DNA from: Bin55 sp965203735
Lineage (GTDB): Bacteria > Pseudomonadota > Gammaproteobacteria > Pseudomonadales > Azotimanducaceae
Direction: 5' to 3'
Length of the DNA: 64,000 nt
NCBI GenBank assembly: GCA_965203735.1
Contig: OZ241909.1
Span: 3,100,001-3,164,000 of the forward strand
Positions 17,999 through 27,537 of this stretch are shown one piece after another. The notes beneath the pieces were generated by a model. The model saw only the letters and a program-made list of their open reading frames with translations, did not search any database and was not told where the DNA came from. The first letter of the stretch is position 1, and every line of letters begins with the position of its first letter. Made by a program: the position numbers and the translations under genes.

Positions 17999-19225
17999 AT
18001 GGCAAAAGGCCCTTTGCGAGACTTAAGAATTCTTGACTTGACTCATGTCTGGGCTGGACCCTTAGCGACACGCATATTGGCAGACCTTGGCGCAGAAGTC
18101 GTAAAGATCGAAGCACCAATGGGGAGAGGTCCAAAATACTACGGCGGAGTTCCAATCGGAGGGTTTATTGGTCGTGAACCTGGAGAGGAGCCCTACAACA
18201 ACAATGCCGCCTTCGTCAAACTGCAACGAAACAAGAAAAGTGTCGCGATAGACCTGAAGACTCAAGACGGCAGACAGGTTTTCTTGGACTTAGTAGCCAA
18301 ATCGGATGTTGTGATCGAAAACTTCAGCGCCAGAGCCATGGCTGATCTAGAACTAGACTATAGGCACTTGCAGAAGGCAAATCCGCAAGTGATCCATGTT
18401 GCTATGCCCGGCTTCGGACTAACCGGTCCCTACAGCAACCGAGTCGCCTTTGGTCCTACCGTCGAGCCAATGTCCGGGCTAACCCAGGTCATGGGCTATG
18501 ACGAACACGAACTGCGATCCACCGCTATGGCACTGCCCGATCCCATAGCTGCGCTTCACGCTGTAAGTGCAGTTCTAACTGCCGTCCATAAACGGGCAAT
18601 AACAGGAGTCGGAGAGCTCGTTGAAATGTCGTTGCATGAGTCGGCGGTATCTGCTCACGGTGCATGGATCGTCGAGGCCCAGTTGTCCGATAGAAAACTG
18701 AGTCCACAAGGAAATAGACACCCCGCAATGGCTCCACATGGAGTCTATTCGTGCAGCGGCGACGACGAGTGGATTGCAATCGCATGCCGACACGATGAAG
18801 ATTGGCGCAATCTATGTAGCTGCATCGGAGAAGACCTTGATGCCAGACTAACTCTTGCCGAGCGGAAGTCTAAACATGACGAAATCGACCAACAAATCTC
18901 GGCTTGGTGCGCAGAAAAGGCACCTGAGGAGGTTGTTCTTACATTTCAAGAAAACCGAGTGCCAGCGGGGCATGTGCGCATCACTCCTGAAATGACCTCA
19001 GACCCGCACGTTCAATTCCGTGAATTCTTCGTACCTCTTGAGAAAAACACTCCGATTCCAGGCAATCCAATCAAAATGGACAAAGTGTCGCCTGCAGACT
19101 GGACTTCGTGCCCTCGCCTAGGGGAACACAACGAAGATATCCTCAAAAACTGGCTAGGTTTCACTGATGAGCAAGTCTCTCGATTGAAACATCTCAATGT
19201 AATCGTAGATAAACCCCCTCGCTAA
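17999..19225 (+). CDS. Class III CoA-transferase (CaiB/BaiF family)
   Basis: A 408-residue enzyme from the ATG at 17999; an earlier in-frame start would overlap the preceding gene by about 50 bases and adds nothing conserved. LRDLRILDLTHVWAGPLATR and GAEVVKIEAP form the N-terminal CoA site, and MALPDPIAALHAV places an aspartate at the catalytic position. IHVAMPGFGLTGPYS is the usual mid-domain block. Tandem with the shorter paralogue upstream; substrate unknown. Confidence 0.88.
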   Translation: MAKGPLRDLRILDLTHVWAGPLATRILADLGAEVVKIEAPMGRGPKYYGGVPIGGFIGREPGEEPYNNNAAFVKLQRNKKSVAIDLKTQDGRQVFLDLVAKSDVVIENFSARAMADLELDYRHLQKANPQVIHVAMPGFGLTGPYSNRVAFGPTVEPMSGLTQVMGYDEHELRSTAMALPDPIAALHAVSAVLTAVHKRAITGVGELVEMSLHESAVSAHGAWIVEAQLSDRKLSPQGNRHPAMAPHGVYSCSGDDEWIAIACRHDEDWRNLCSCIGEDLDARLTLAERKSKHDEIDQQISAWCAEKAPEEVVLTFQENRVPAGHVRITPEMTSDPHVQFREFFVPLEKNTPIPGNPIKMDKVSPADWTSCPRLGEHNEDILKNWLGFTDEQVSRLKHLNVIVDKPPR

Positions 19226-19236
19226 CAGAGGTTCTT

Positions 19237-20982
19237 ATGGGGAAACTCCTTTTTGACACACGAATATGCAAGTCAACAGTTTGGGTCGCGCAATGTGTGG
19301 GGCGAATCATTGCCTTCATTGCTTTGGCTGGAACTACTGGAATTGGTATGGCAGCAGAGAACTCAGAGTCGTTGGAGGGATTCCTAAAGGCTTATGTCGG
19401 CAAAGAAGACCCCTCGTATGAATGGAGTATCAAGCAAGATACCAAGACGGAAAAAATTCGCTATGTTCTAGTTGAGTTCACGTCTCAAACTTGGCTGACT
19501 CCAAAGGAAGTCAATCGGACCGATTGGCGACATTGGCTTGAGATCTACATTCCAAGCGATCGAACGTCGGATGTGCCTTTGCTCTTCATATCTGGAGGGA
19601 GCAATTTGGGAGAGGAACCACAACTGTCAAACTCCGTTGGACAGCAGATTGCACTGGTTAGCAAGACTATAGTGGCTCAGCTATCACAGGTACCTAACCA
19701 ACCGCTTGTCTTCCTCAATGACGGAATTGAACGGAGTGAGGACAACCTCATCTCCTTCTCATGGATTCAATACTTGAACACAAACCGCCTCGAATGGCTG
19801 GCTCAAGCCGCAATGGTCAAGAGCGCATCTCGCGCCATGGACGCAGTCACTGCGGTTCTCGCTACAGAAGATATGGGAGCAATTGAGGTAGACAGATTTG
19901 TTGTGTCTGGAGGTTCCAAACGCGGTTGGACCACCTGGCTTACGGCCGCTACCGACACAAGGGTGATAGCCATCGTACCTGTAGTCTTCGATGTCTTGAA
20001 CATGCGTAAGTCGATGAGCCATCACTTTGGCGCATACGGCTTTTGGTCGGTTTCGCTCGGTGACTACGTTAACCAAGGAATATTGCGCCAATTCGAGTCT
20101 GAAAAGCTAAGTCCGATTCTTCAAGTCGTCGACCCCTTTCACTATCTGAGTGAACTGGACATTCCCAAATTTGTCGTGAATGCCACTGGAGATGAGTTTT
20201 TTCTGCTGGATTCATCTCAGTTCTATTGGAATGAAATGCCCACTCCAAAATACCTTCGTTATGTCGCAAATGCGGATCACGGACTGAGCCAGTCAGATGC
20301 ACTACATAGCGTGGCGGCGTTTGTGTCGCTCGCAGCGCAGAACAAGCCAATCCCATCAATTGACTGGTCCCGCAAGGGTACTAATAGGATTGAGATTCGG
20401 ACTTCCATCAAACCGATTCAAACTACGGTTTGGGAGGCACACAACCCTGTTAGTAGAGACTTTCGACTTCTTCGAGGATCAGATGGATCGCCGCGCGGTC
20501 CTGTGTTCTCAAGTCGCCCCTTGACCTCGCACTCTGAAGATCTCCTATCTTTCGAGGCGTCTGTGGACACGCCACACTCGGGTTGGACTGCTTGGTTTGT
20601 GGAATTTGGGTTTGACGTTGGACTTGAAGTGCCCCTCAAGCTGTCGACGGATGTACAAGTCCTACCATTGGACTTACCTTTCGCTGAAAAGGACTTCACT
20701 CAAGACACCTTTCTCACTATCCATTGCCTCAAGAATCACGATGACGAACAGACACCCGATAACGTACTGGAGTTTATCGAAGAGACCACTGGTTCGCCCA
20801 GTGTCCATCACAAATTCATCTCCAATCGGGACTACTTCACGTGGAAACAAACCGGAGACTTGCTTGTCGAAGGAACTGCAGTCTCAAGATTCTTGAACTT
20901 CATGGGCTACGAAGAATGTCGCTATCAGCTTGAGTCCGGTAAGGGTCCAACGATGCCCCCGCTCCTCAAGGTGGAGGATTAG
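19237..20982 (+). CDS. PhoPQ-activated pathogenicity-related (PqaA-type) secreted hydrolase
   Basis: A 581-residue protein with a hydrophobic signal segment ending near AAENSES. The domain has PLLFISGGSNLGEEPQ and the alpha/beta-hydrolase elbow VVSGGSKRGWTTWLTA (about residues 222-237) that defines the PhoPQ_related family, in which the serine of GGSKRGW is the likely nucleophile. NATGDEFF and NADHGLSQSD supply the probable acid and histidine. It is likely periplasmic; the substrate is unknown. It follows the CoA-transferases by 11 bases and is about 60 bases before the nine-gene cluster. Confidence 0.85.
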   Translation: MGKLLFDTRICKSTVWVAQCVGRIIAFIALAGTTGIGMAAENSESLEGFLKAYVGKEDPSYEWSIKQDTKTEKIRYVLVEFTSQTWLTPKEVNRTDWRHWLEIYIPSDRTSDVPLLFISGGSNLGEEPQLSNSVGQQIALVSKTIVAQLSQVPNQPLVFLNDGIERSEDNLISFSWIQYLNTNRLEWLAQAAMVKSASRAMDAVTAVLATEDMGAIEVDRFVVSGGSKRGWTTWLTAATDTRVIAIVPVVFDVLNMRKSMSHHFGAYGFWSVSLGDYVNQGILRQFESEKLSPILQVVDPFHYLSELDIPKFVVNATGDEFFLLDSSQFYWNEMPTPKYLRYVANADHGLSQSDALHSVAAFVSLAAQNKPIPSIDWSRKGTNRIEIRTSIKPIQTTVWEAHNPVSRDFRLLRGSDGSPRGPVFSSRPLTSHSEDLLSFEASVDTPHSGWTAWFVEFGFDVGLEVPLKLSTDVQVLPLDLPFAEKDFTQDTFLTIHCLKNHDDEQTPDNVLEFIEETTGSPSVHHKFISNRDYFTWKQTGDLLVEGTAVSRFLNFMGYEECRYQLESGKGPTMPPLLKVED

Positions 20983-21042
20983 AGTCCCCCAGTAACGGAT
21001 GCCTCGAATTGGGCCATAGTTGCAAGAGAACCCAAGATAGCG

Positions 21043-21798
21043 ATGAGTTTGTTGGAGAGAATCGAAACATACGTTACAGCCGCGCTTCGAATTGTTCTGA
21101 TGGCGGTGGGAACAATAGCAATTCTGGCAATGGCGGTTCTGTTCACTTGGACTGTATGGACAGTCATGGCTCCTAACAACATCGACCATAGAGAATTCTT
21201 GACCGCACCTTCGTATGGGGAATTCCGTAACGAGCTGCTTCCAACTTATGACGCGCCGTCACAATTAAAAGGCGGGTCTCAAACGGTCAGTTCTCCCTAC
21301 AGAGACCGACTCAATGCGGTGGCATCGACTTTAGACAGACAGTACAACATTGCTGACCGGCAAGAGAAGAAATTTAGCGAGACATTCTCTGCTGTCTACC
21401 TCGAACGAGAGCTCATTAACGAAGGACTTGCCAAGGATTTCAACCTAGACGAGGTCGCCGATGACTATTTGGTAGCGCTTCAATCTGTAGCAACAGAGAT
21501 AGCAGACGATGAGGTCCTCTCGCGTATCGCCGAAACCAGCTCAAGGACATCAATCATTATCGACGCCATAAACAAGTTCCATGGCGAGTACCTGCTCCGA
21601 CTTCAAGATTCATACGACTTTGCATCTATTCTCAGTGCCGAGAGAGACGCCGAACAGACACTCACGCTCCATGTACTGCTGTGGAGTCTCATTGCTTGCT
21701 TTGCGACATTCTTGCTGGCATCTTTGGTACTACTAGTGTTTCGGATTGAGAGTCACTTGCGCAAACGTAACGAAAGCCTTGAAGTGAGTGCGCAATGA
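21043..21798 (+). CDS. Two-helix membrane protein, first gene of the VWA/channel cluster
   Basis: A 251-residue protein I do not recognise. It has a hydrophobic helix at about residues 14-42, a largely helical acidic region of about 165 residues presumably in the periplasm, and a second helix at about 205-232 followed by a basic cytosolic tail. That topology resembles sensor or scaffold proteins. It starts the run of nine co-directional genes ending at 30581, and its stop overlaps the next start (ATGA), so co-translation is likely. Confidence 0.7.
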   Translation: MSLLERIETYVTAALRIVLMAVGTIAILAMAVLFTWTVWTVMAPNNIDHREFLTAPSYGEFRNELLPTYDAPSQLKGGSQTVSSPYRDRLNAVASTLDRQYNIADRQEKKFSETFSAVYLERELINEGLAKDFNLDEVADDYLVALQSVATEIADDEVLSRIAETSSRTSIIIDAINKFHGEYLLRLQDSYDFASILSAERDAEQTLTLHVLLWSLIACFATFLLASLVLLVFRIESHLRKRNESLEVSAQ

Positions 21799-22526
21799 AT
21801 AGGTTTCCCCTGTCGTTAGCGTGTTGCGTCTTGATGTCGATCAGTTTGGAGATAGCACAGTCGTCTGAGGCTCAAGAAGAAGAACACGATTCAGTGAAAG
21901 ATCCTTGTGCCGAACTCCTGGCCATCGACACCTCAGAATTCTCAGATGACGAAGAGTTGGCATCCCAGCAATTGGAACAATCGATCAACCTATTGGATGA
22001 CTGCCTCAACTCCCTTCTATTGGGTGTTGGAGGAACAGGGGGGACTGGTGTAGCCAACAATTTAGACGACAGCGCATCACCGTTGTTGCTACTCCCGCAA
22101 GGAAAAGAGAATCCAAGTGCGGTGCAAAACCCAGGCACACTGTCCGGCAGTTTGACCGAATTAGACAATCTCCTAGACGGCGTGGAGATTCAGCTGGATC
22201 CGTTGAACGAGAATACAGGTTCAACAAATGGCAGACAGATGGATTCCGAACCATTGTCGGAGCTTTCGGAACTAAACACACAGAAGACTGACCCAGGAGA
22301 ACCGCAAGGCGACCTAGAGGGCGGTGAGGAACTCAAGAGCGACGACAAGGTCGATAATGAGTCCCAGCATGCTGAGAAGAACCGGCAACCTGCCGACCCC
22401 AAAGACGAAGACGCGGTACTCAAACAAATCCGAGAAGCCGCCGAGAAAGAGACAGATCCCGACACCAAAGAGGCATTGTGGGACCAATACTATGACTATC
22501 TGGATATCAAGAAACGCAGCAAGTAA
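21795..22526 (+). CDS. Acidic secreted protein of unknown function
   Basis: A 243-residue protein with a signal peptide (about residues 1-26) and a very acidic, low-complexity body with a Gly/Thr patch (LLGVGGTGGTG) around residue 80. The last 35 residues form a charged helix, KQIREAAEKETDPDTKEA, likely a protein-protein contact. No known domain is visible. It overlaps the preceding gene by four bases and the following gene starts eight bases after its stop. Confidence 0.65.
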   Translation: MNRFPLSLACCVLMSISLEIAQSSEAQEEEHDSVKDPCAELLAIDTSEFSDDEELASQQLEQSINLLDDCLNSLLLGVGGTGGTGVANNLDDSASPLLLLPQGKENPSAVQNPGTLSGSLTELDNLLDGVEIQLDPLNENTGSTNGRQMDSEPLSELSELNTQKTDPGEPQGDLEGGEELKSDDKVDNESQHAEKNRQPADPKDEDAVLKQIREAAEKETDPDTKEALWDQYYDYLDIKKRSK

Positions 22527-22533
22527 CAAGTGC

Positions 22534-23862
22534 ATGAGTAGATTCGCAGCCACATCAATGGTCTGCTTGGCGACTCTTGTACCACTAACAGGTTCCGTTG
22601 TAGCCCAAGGTGTAAAAGTGGGTCCGCAGCCCGTGCCGCAACAGCCTGCGAATGTCGATGTGACGGAAACGAAAGGTTTCCTAAAGACTCGCATGAACAT
22701 TCCGTCCCTGCGTCTTGCAATACCAGTACTGGATCCTGGAATTCCAGCGAGTTCCAAGGAACAACACGACAAAGGCATCTGGCCTGAACTAAGACGAAGC
22801 GAGTCTGTGTGGACGGCATTCAAACTGAAGGAATGGATGCATCGCTACAACCAGTTCGACGAAATCGTTGTTTCCGCAGATAGTTCGGTGAGTGCTGACC
22901 TCTATCTGATCGGGAAAATCCTCAAGTCCGATGGCGAGACCATGTCCATCGAGTATTCGGTCATAGATGCGACCGGTTCTGTTTGGTTCGACGACGAAAC
23001 GGATACCTATCGTGTGGAAGTAGGCTGGCACCAACGTAACGAAGGAAGCGACAAAGATCCTTTTGATCCTCTCTACAACAAAATTGCTGAAACGGTATAT
23101 GAAGCTCTCAAGGATCGTGGAAAGGCGCACGTAAAGAACTTAGAGAGATCGTCCCGTAACAATCAGAATCAAGGTCGCTCACTATCGGACGTGGAACGAA
23201 TCGAACTCACACGAGACCTTGCTTTTGCAAGGTTTCTCTCACCCGAAGAATTTGGCGACTCAATCGTCGCATCGAATGGCCACTATCAGATTCAGTACAT
23301 ACCTTCTCGAGACGGACCGGATTGGGCTCGCATCGAGAGTATTCAAACTAGAGAAGATGCATTCATCGAGGTAGTCGAAAGGTACTACTCACAATTCGTA
23401 GAAGAGATAGGTGACGAATATCGCCAGTGGCAGCTTGACTCTTTTCCCATAGCAAGAGAAGTCCGAATTGCTAAGCGCAATCGAACTATCCAAGGGGTCG
23501 CGGGTACTGTGTTGTTAGTTGCATCTGTCGCAGCAGCGGCGGATGGTTCGTTAGACGACGGGGATAGTTCCGCCGAGCTCGGAACGAAAGTGGGTGCTGT
23601 TGTAGGAAGTTCTCTTCTCGTCTCAAGCTTCATACAAAACGAACGACGAAAGGCGGCAGTAGACGAAATCAATGAGCTTGGAGGCAGTCTGCACAACTCA
23701 TTGAAGCCAACTCGGGTAGATTTGAACGGGAAAGTAATCACCCTTTCCGGTACGGTACACGATCAATTTACCCAATGGCGAGCCATGCTGACTGAGATGT
23801 ACGAGAATTCCAGCGATGTGGATGCCATAACGATTCTTGACGACGAAGCTGCATCCGAGTAG
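22534..23862 (+). CDS. Secreted protein with internal glycine/alanine membrane-like segment
   Basis: I take the ATG at 22534 (442 residues) because it is followed by a clear signal peptide ending at VVAQG; the upstream in-frame extension reads through the previous gene. Residues 110-190 (ADLYLIGKILKSDGETMSIE and on) resemble lipoprotein-type beta domains that build an amplitude-dependent factor, such as CsgG/LpoB-like folds. A hydrophobic stretch GVAGTVLLVASVAAAA follows near residue 320, and the C terminus DLNGKVITLSGTVHDQF resembles a BON-like repeat. Function unknown. Confidence 0.65.
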   Translation: MSRFAATSMVCLATLVPLTGSVVAQGVKVGPQPVPQQPANVDVTETKGFLKTRMNIPSLRLAIPVLDPGIPASSKEQHDKGIWPELRRSESVWTAFKLKEWMHRYNQFDEIVVSADSSVSADLYLIGKILKSDGETMSIEYSVIDATGSVWFDDETDTYRVEVGWHQRNEGSDKDPFDPLYNKIAETVYEALKDRGKAHVKNLERSSRNNQNQGRSLSDVERIELTRDLAFARFLSPEEFGDSIVASNGHYQIQYIPSRDGPDWARIESIQTREDAFIEVVERYYSQFVEEIGDEYRQWQLDSFPIAREVRIAKRNRTIQGVAGTVLLVASVAAAADGSLDDGDSSAELGTKVGAVVGSSLLVSSFIQNERRKAAVDEINELGGSLHNSLKPTRVDLNGKVITLSGTVHDQFTQWRAMLTEMYENSSDVDAITILDDEAASE

Positions 23863-23866
23863 TTCG

Positions 23867-25219
23867 ATGATCAGTCGTAGTTTCGATCGCTTCTTCAAGT
23901 TCTCCATCGTTTGTGTCTTTTTTCTCTTCTCAACCCAGACTCTCGTCTCTCAAGAAATTGAATTTCTCGACTGTGAAGGCGAATGGGCAGATTCTCAGCT
24001 TTGTAAAGAACGAGAAGAAGCGTTTGAGTTCAAAGCCCGCGTCGACTTGGTACTCGAAGACCTGCCTCAACTCGAAAGTCCGCCTTGGAATACCAATCAA
24101 CACAAGACTGCGCTGTCCGACTACGAAACGGCGATGGACTACTACAACGATGCGTACTTTGGAGATGCATCCACGGTGTTTGAGTCTGTGCTTGACTCGC
24201 TATTGAGTCTGAAATCAGAGTTTGAGGAATCTACTGCGAAAACCGAGGAACTCGCATTTTCACTGCTTGAAGAGGACAGATACAGCGAGGCCATTCCTCA
24301 TCTCCAAAATCTTGAACTGTGGATGCCCTCGTCTTCGCGAGTTTCGGAAGGAGTCATTCACGCCCGTCATGGCATTGAGCTAGAAAAGCTGGTCATCAGA
24401 ATGGAGGAGCTCATCGAGAACCACGCCTACCAGGATGTCGAAGCCGAGCTAGCGGACTTTCCTGCGGGATACTGGCAAAAAAGAGTCAGCGCACTTCGAT
24501 TACGTGTGTCGAACTTTCGACACGAACAATCATTCAACGCTCTCATGTCTCGGGGACTTGAAGACCTAGATGCCAGCCGATGGCAATCGGCTCATGATTC
24601 CTTTGAAGCAGCTTTGAAATTATCTCCCCACTCAGTTGTGGCCAAAGAATCTCTCGATCAGGCTCGTGCCCACATCACGAAAACGAATCTAGCGACACTA
24701 CGGGAAACACTCTCTAATCAGGAAAGTGCGGAGCAATGGGAGGAAATGCTTCAAACGTTAGCTGCGATTGAACAGTGGTCTGCGAGTGAAGAGATTGAAG
24801 CATCAAAGTTAAGGGTAAAGCACCTATTGAGCACCGAAACCCAGCTTACTGAAGCAATTTCCAATGCATCAGCACCCATGAGCAAACAAGTGAGATCTGA
24901 GATTCAAGCACTTATTGCATCCACTGAGGAACTGGATATCCATGATCGAATCAGTCTACAGAGAAGCCTCCTGAGAGAGGAATTTGACCGCAATACGAAA
25001 CGGGTATCGATCACCGTGATTTCAGATGGTGAAACTAACGTATTGATACGTCCAGGACAGATACTTGGAAAGTTCTCTAAGATGACACTTAGTGTCTATC
25101 CTGGCACTTATGACTTCATTGGTAGGCGCAAGGGCTACCACGAGACTCGCGAAGCCATCACCATCGAACCGGATTCAAGCGAGGTCGAAGTACGAATAGT
25201 TTGCGATGTCAGATTCTAG
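23867..25219 (+). CDS. TPR-like periplasmic protein with PEGA-like C-terminal domain
   Basis: A 450-residue protein from the ATG at 23867, chosen because a signal peptide (FFKFSIVCVFFLFSTQ) follows at once. Residues 70-340 are helical and rich in Ala/Leu/Glu pairs with TPR-like spacing (for example RYSEAIPHLQNLELWMP and RWQSAHDSFEAALKLSP). The last 75 residues, with VLIRPGQILGKF and LSVYPGTYDFIGRRKGY, are a PEGA-like beta domain. It probably scaffolds the envelope complex encoded around it. It overlaps the next gene by 14 bases. Confidence 0.7.
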   Translation: MISRSFDRFFKFSIVCVFFLFSTQTLVSQEIEFLDCEGEWADSQLCKEREEAFEFKARVDLVLEDLPQLESPPWNTNQHKTALSDYETAMDYYNDAYFGDASTVFESVLDSLLSLKSEFEESTAKTEELAFSLLEEDRYSEAIPHLQNLELWMPSSSRVSEGVIHARHGIELEKLVIRMEELIENHAYQDVEAELADFPAGYWQKRVSALRLRVSNFRHEQSFNALMSRGLEDLDASRWQSAHDSFEAALKLSPHSVVAKESLDQARAHITKTNLATLRETLSNQESAEQWEEMLQTLAAIEQWSASEEIEASKLRVKHLLSTETQLTEAISNASAPMSKQVRSEIQALIASTEELDIHDRISLQRSLLREEFDRNTKRVSITVISDGETNVLIRPGQILGKFSKMTLSVYPGTYDFIGRRKGYHETREAITIEPDSSEVEVRIVCDVRF

Positions 25220-27230
25220 TTTCGGTCCAGACACCGATCCGCTCGACCTACGTCGCATTCAACGAGAGAGACGCGCGAGAATAGTCACCGCGATTGTCGT
25301 CGTCACACTCTTAGTCTCGGTACCGCTCCTCCTATTCAGGACGACAGCATTCAAGCTGGAAATAGCCCCAGCTAAAGCGAACGAGACCGTTCGTATAACC
25401 ACGAACGAGGGAATGGCTCTAGCATTCGGCAAGCGGATTCTCCTGTTTGGGCAATCGACAGAACTGAGAATCGAAAGTGTTGGATTTCATCCCTATGAAA
25501 CACGGCTTGACCGAACCACCCAAAACCGTGTCCTTCCAATAATGATGGATCCACTTCCTGGCTCAGTAACGATTCGTGTGCAAGCTTCCTCAAATGTAAC
25601 GGTTGAAGTTCAAGATACTGACGTGTCGGGTACGCCGCCCCTTACAACAGAACTGCCCAGAGGAGTCTATGTGGTTTCTGTGACCGGCGACCAAGTCGTT
25701 CCACTACAGCACGAGCTTCGAGTGGAAGGGTATGGAATAGCCCAGGACATACAACTTGTAACCGAAGAAAGCACGGCATCACTGACCGTTCAGGTCGTGC
25801 CAAACACCGCAGCCATTGAGATCAATGGTTCGCCAATCGGACATGGTGTCTACAACGGTCGAATCGCCGTCGGAACGCATGAGATTTCTTTGGTTGCTGA
25901 AAACTACCTGCCGCACCATTTGGAAGTGTCCGTGGGCGTCAACGAGCAAGTTGATCTTGAAGTCGTAGAGCTACGCCCCCTACCCGCTAGTCTCGACGTA
26001 ACAAGCAATCCTAGTGATGCATCAATCCTCCTCGACGGCACCTTCGTTGGAAGCACACCGTCCAGAGTGACCGTTGCAGCGAACAAGGAAGTGGAGATCA
26101 AGATTCGAAAACCGAACTATTTGACACAAACTACAAGCATTGAATTGAGCCCAGGAGAGAGAAGAACGCGCTCATTCAATCTCGAGTCGGTTGAGATTCA
26201 AGCCGAGGTCAACTCTTCACCCGAAGCTACTGTATGGGTAAACGACGAAAACAAAGGATCTACACCATCTAGGTTGGTCGTCAATGTAGGAGATGTTGTC
26301 AAAGTGACCCGAGACGGGTTTGCGCCTCAGAGCGTGAAGATCGAAGCCGCGGGTCCTGAGAGACGATCTCTGGACTTTCAGCTTGTTGATGAATTGCAGG
26401 ACAAGTACGACAAGTCTCCTGAATTGCTCGTAGTCAACGATTCCATTACTCTTCGAAAGGTTCCTCCACTGCAAGTGAGTACTCGCGTACCTCCCGACAT
26501 TGCAGGAGGCAGCGATCCGAGTACTCGGGAGTTTGAATTGACGCGAGCGTTCTATTTGGGTACACATGAGATTCGCCGCAAGGAATACGCGAAGTTTGTT
26601 ACATCACTCAAAGTCGAAGCGTCGAACGAAGACTTGCCCATAAGCGAGATCTCGTGGGAGGAAGCTGCTCGTTTCTGCAATTGGCTAAGTGCCCAGCAGA
26701 GACTCGAACCTGTATACGTCTTCGACTCCAACGGTGGAGTAACAATTAACTCTGCTGCTCTCGGATTCAGGTTGCCAACGGAAGCTGAATGGGAAGCTGC
26801 TGCTCAGTTCGACTTAGACCGCAAAGCTGTGATTGGTGCTTATCCCTGGGGTAGCGCTGATGCTCCTAGAACAGGATCGGGTAACTATTCTGGCCGGGAA
26901 TCTCGTCCAGAAATGCATCCCTTTCTGGACGTGCACTTGGACAATCATGCAGAAGTCGCTCCGGTGGGTTCATATCGAAAGAACGCAAACGGCTTCCACG
27001 ATCTTGGCGGAAACGTTGCAGAGTGGGTGCAAGACTTCTACGAAAGCAAGTCGCAAGGGTTGAATCAAAAACTGAAAGACCCACTTGGACCTCAGTCCGG
27101 ATTGGATCGCATGGTCAAGGGAGCAGACTTTCGTACTCATGACTTGAAAGAAATGTACATAAACTCACGAAAAGTAGTGGGGCACAAAGACGAGACAGTC
27201 GGATTTCGAGTGGCGAAGTGGCTATGGTAA
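25206..27230 (+). CDS. Membrane-anchored PEGA-repeat protein with C-terminal SUMF1-fold domain
   Basis: A 674-residue protein: a short cytosolic N terminus, one transmembrane helix (about residues 25-46), then at least four PEGA-like repeats (about 115-400; for example ASLDVTSNPSDASILLDG and TPSRVTVAANKEVEI) and a formylglycine-generating-enzyme (SUMF1) fold from about 430 to the end (EISWEEAARFCNWLSAQ, GFRLPTEAEWEAAAQF, GNVAEWVQDFY). The C-terminal stretch where FGE has its copper-binding cysteines reads GADFRTHDLKEMYINSR, with none, so it is probably a binding module. The PEGA part likely reaches peptidoglycan. Confidence 0.82.
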   Translation: MSDSSFGPDTDPLDLRRIQRERRARIVTAIVVVTLLVSVPLLLFRTTAFKLEIAPAKANETVRITTNEGMALAFGKRILLFGQSTELRIESVGFHPYETRLDRTTQNRVLPIMMDPLPGSVTIRVQASSNVTVEVQDTDVSGTPPLTTELPRGVYVVSVTGDQVVPLQHELRVEGYGIAQDIQLVTEESTASLTVQVVPNTAAIEINGSPIGHGVYNGRIAVGTHEISLVAENYLPHHLEVSVGVNEQVDLEVVELRPLPASLDVTSNPSDASILLDGTFVGSTPSRVTVAANKEVEIKIRKPNYLTQTTSIELSPGERRTRSFNLESVEIQAEVNSSPEATVWVNDENKGSTPSRLVVNVGDVVKVTRDGFAPQSVKIEAAGPERRSLDFQLVDELQDKYDKSPELLVVNDSITLRKVPPLQVSTRVPPDIAGGSDPSTREFELTRAFYLGTHEIRRKEYAKFVTSLKVEASNEDLPISEISWEEAARFCNWLSAQQRLEPVYVFDSNGGVTINSAALGFRLPTEAEWEAAAQFDLDRKAVIGAYPWGSADAPRTGSGNYSGRESRPEMHPFLDVHLDNHAEVAPVGSYRKNANGFHDLGGNVAEWVQDFYESKSQGLNQKLKDPLGPQSGLDRMVKGADFRTHDLKEMYINSRKVVGHKDETVGFRVAKWLW

Positions 27231-27529
27231 GTAGCCTCAGAATCTTCTTCGCGACCTGCATTGTTCTCTTATGTATAGCAGTGTTTGGTGAAACCGAGCC
27301 AGAAGAAAACGAACCGGCTGGCGAAGAAGCGTCAACAGCTGAAGAGAAACAATCCGATTCTGAGAGTCAATCTCGGGACGGCGAAGAGAGTGATTCGCAG
27401 GTCGACGAGCAACCGAAAGTGAACGACTCAGAAGATACAGATTCCAAACCTAACGAAACTTACACAAGACTACCCGTTCAGACGCGAATCAATCCAAATC
27501 AAAACGTTGCCCTTCCCCAAGATATCTGA
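27218..27529 (+). CDS. Small acidic secreted protein
   Basis: A 103-residue protein with a signal peptide (LRIFFATCIVLLCIAVFG) and then an almost wholly acidic, serine-rich disordered region, ending in TYTRLPVQTRINPNQN. No domain is recognisable. It starts 13 bases before the SUMF1-fold gene ends and is followed 9 bases later by the channel gene. Its place inside the tight cluster argues that it is a real gene. It may be a flexible linker or a chaperone-like partner. Confidence 0.6.
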   Translation: MAMVSSLRIFFATCIVLLCIAVFGETEPEENEPAGEEASTAEEKQSDSESQSRDGEESDSQVDEQPKVNDSEDTDSKPNETYTRLPVQTRINPNQNVALPQDI

Positions 27530-27537
27530 CATTCTCT

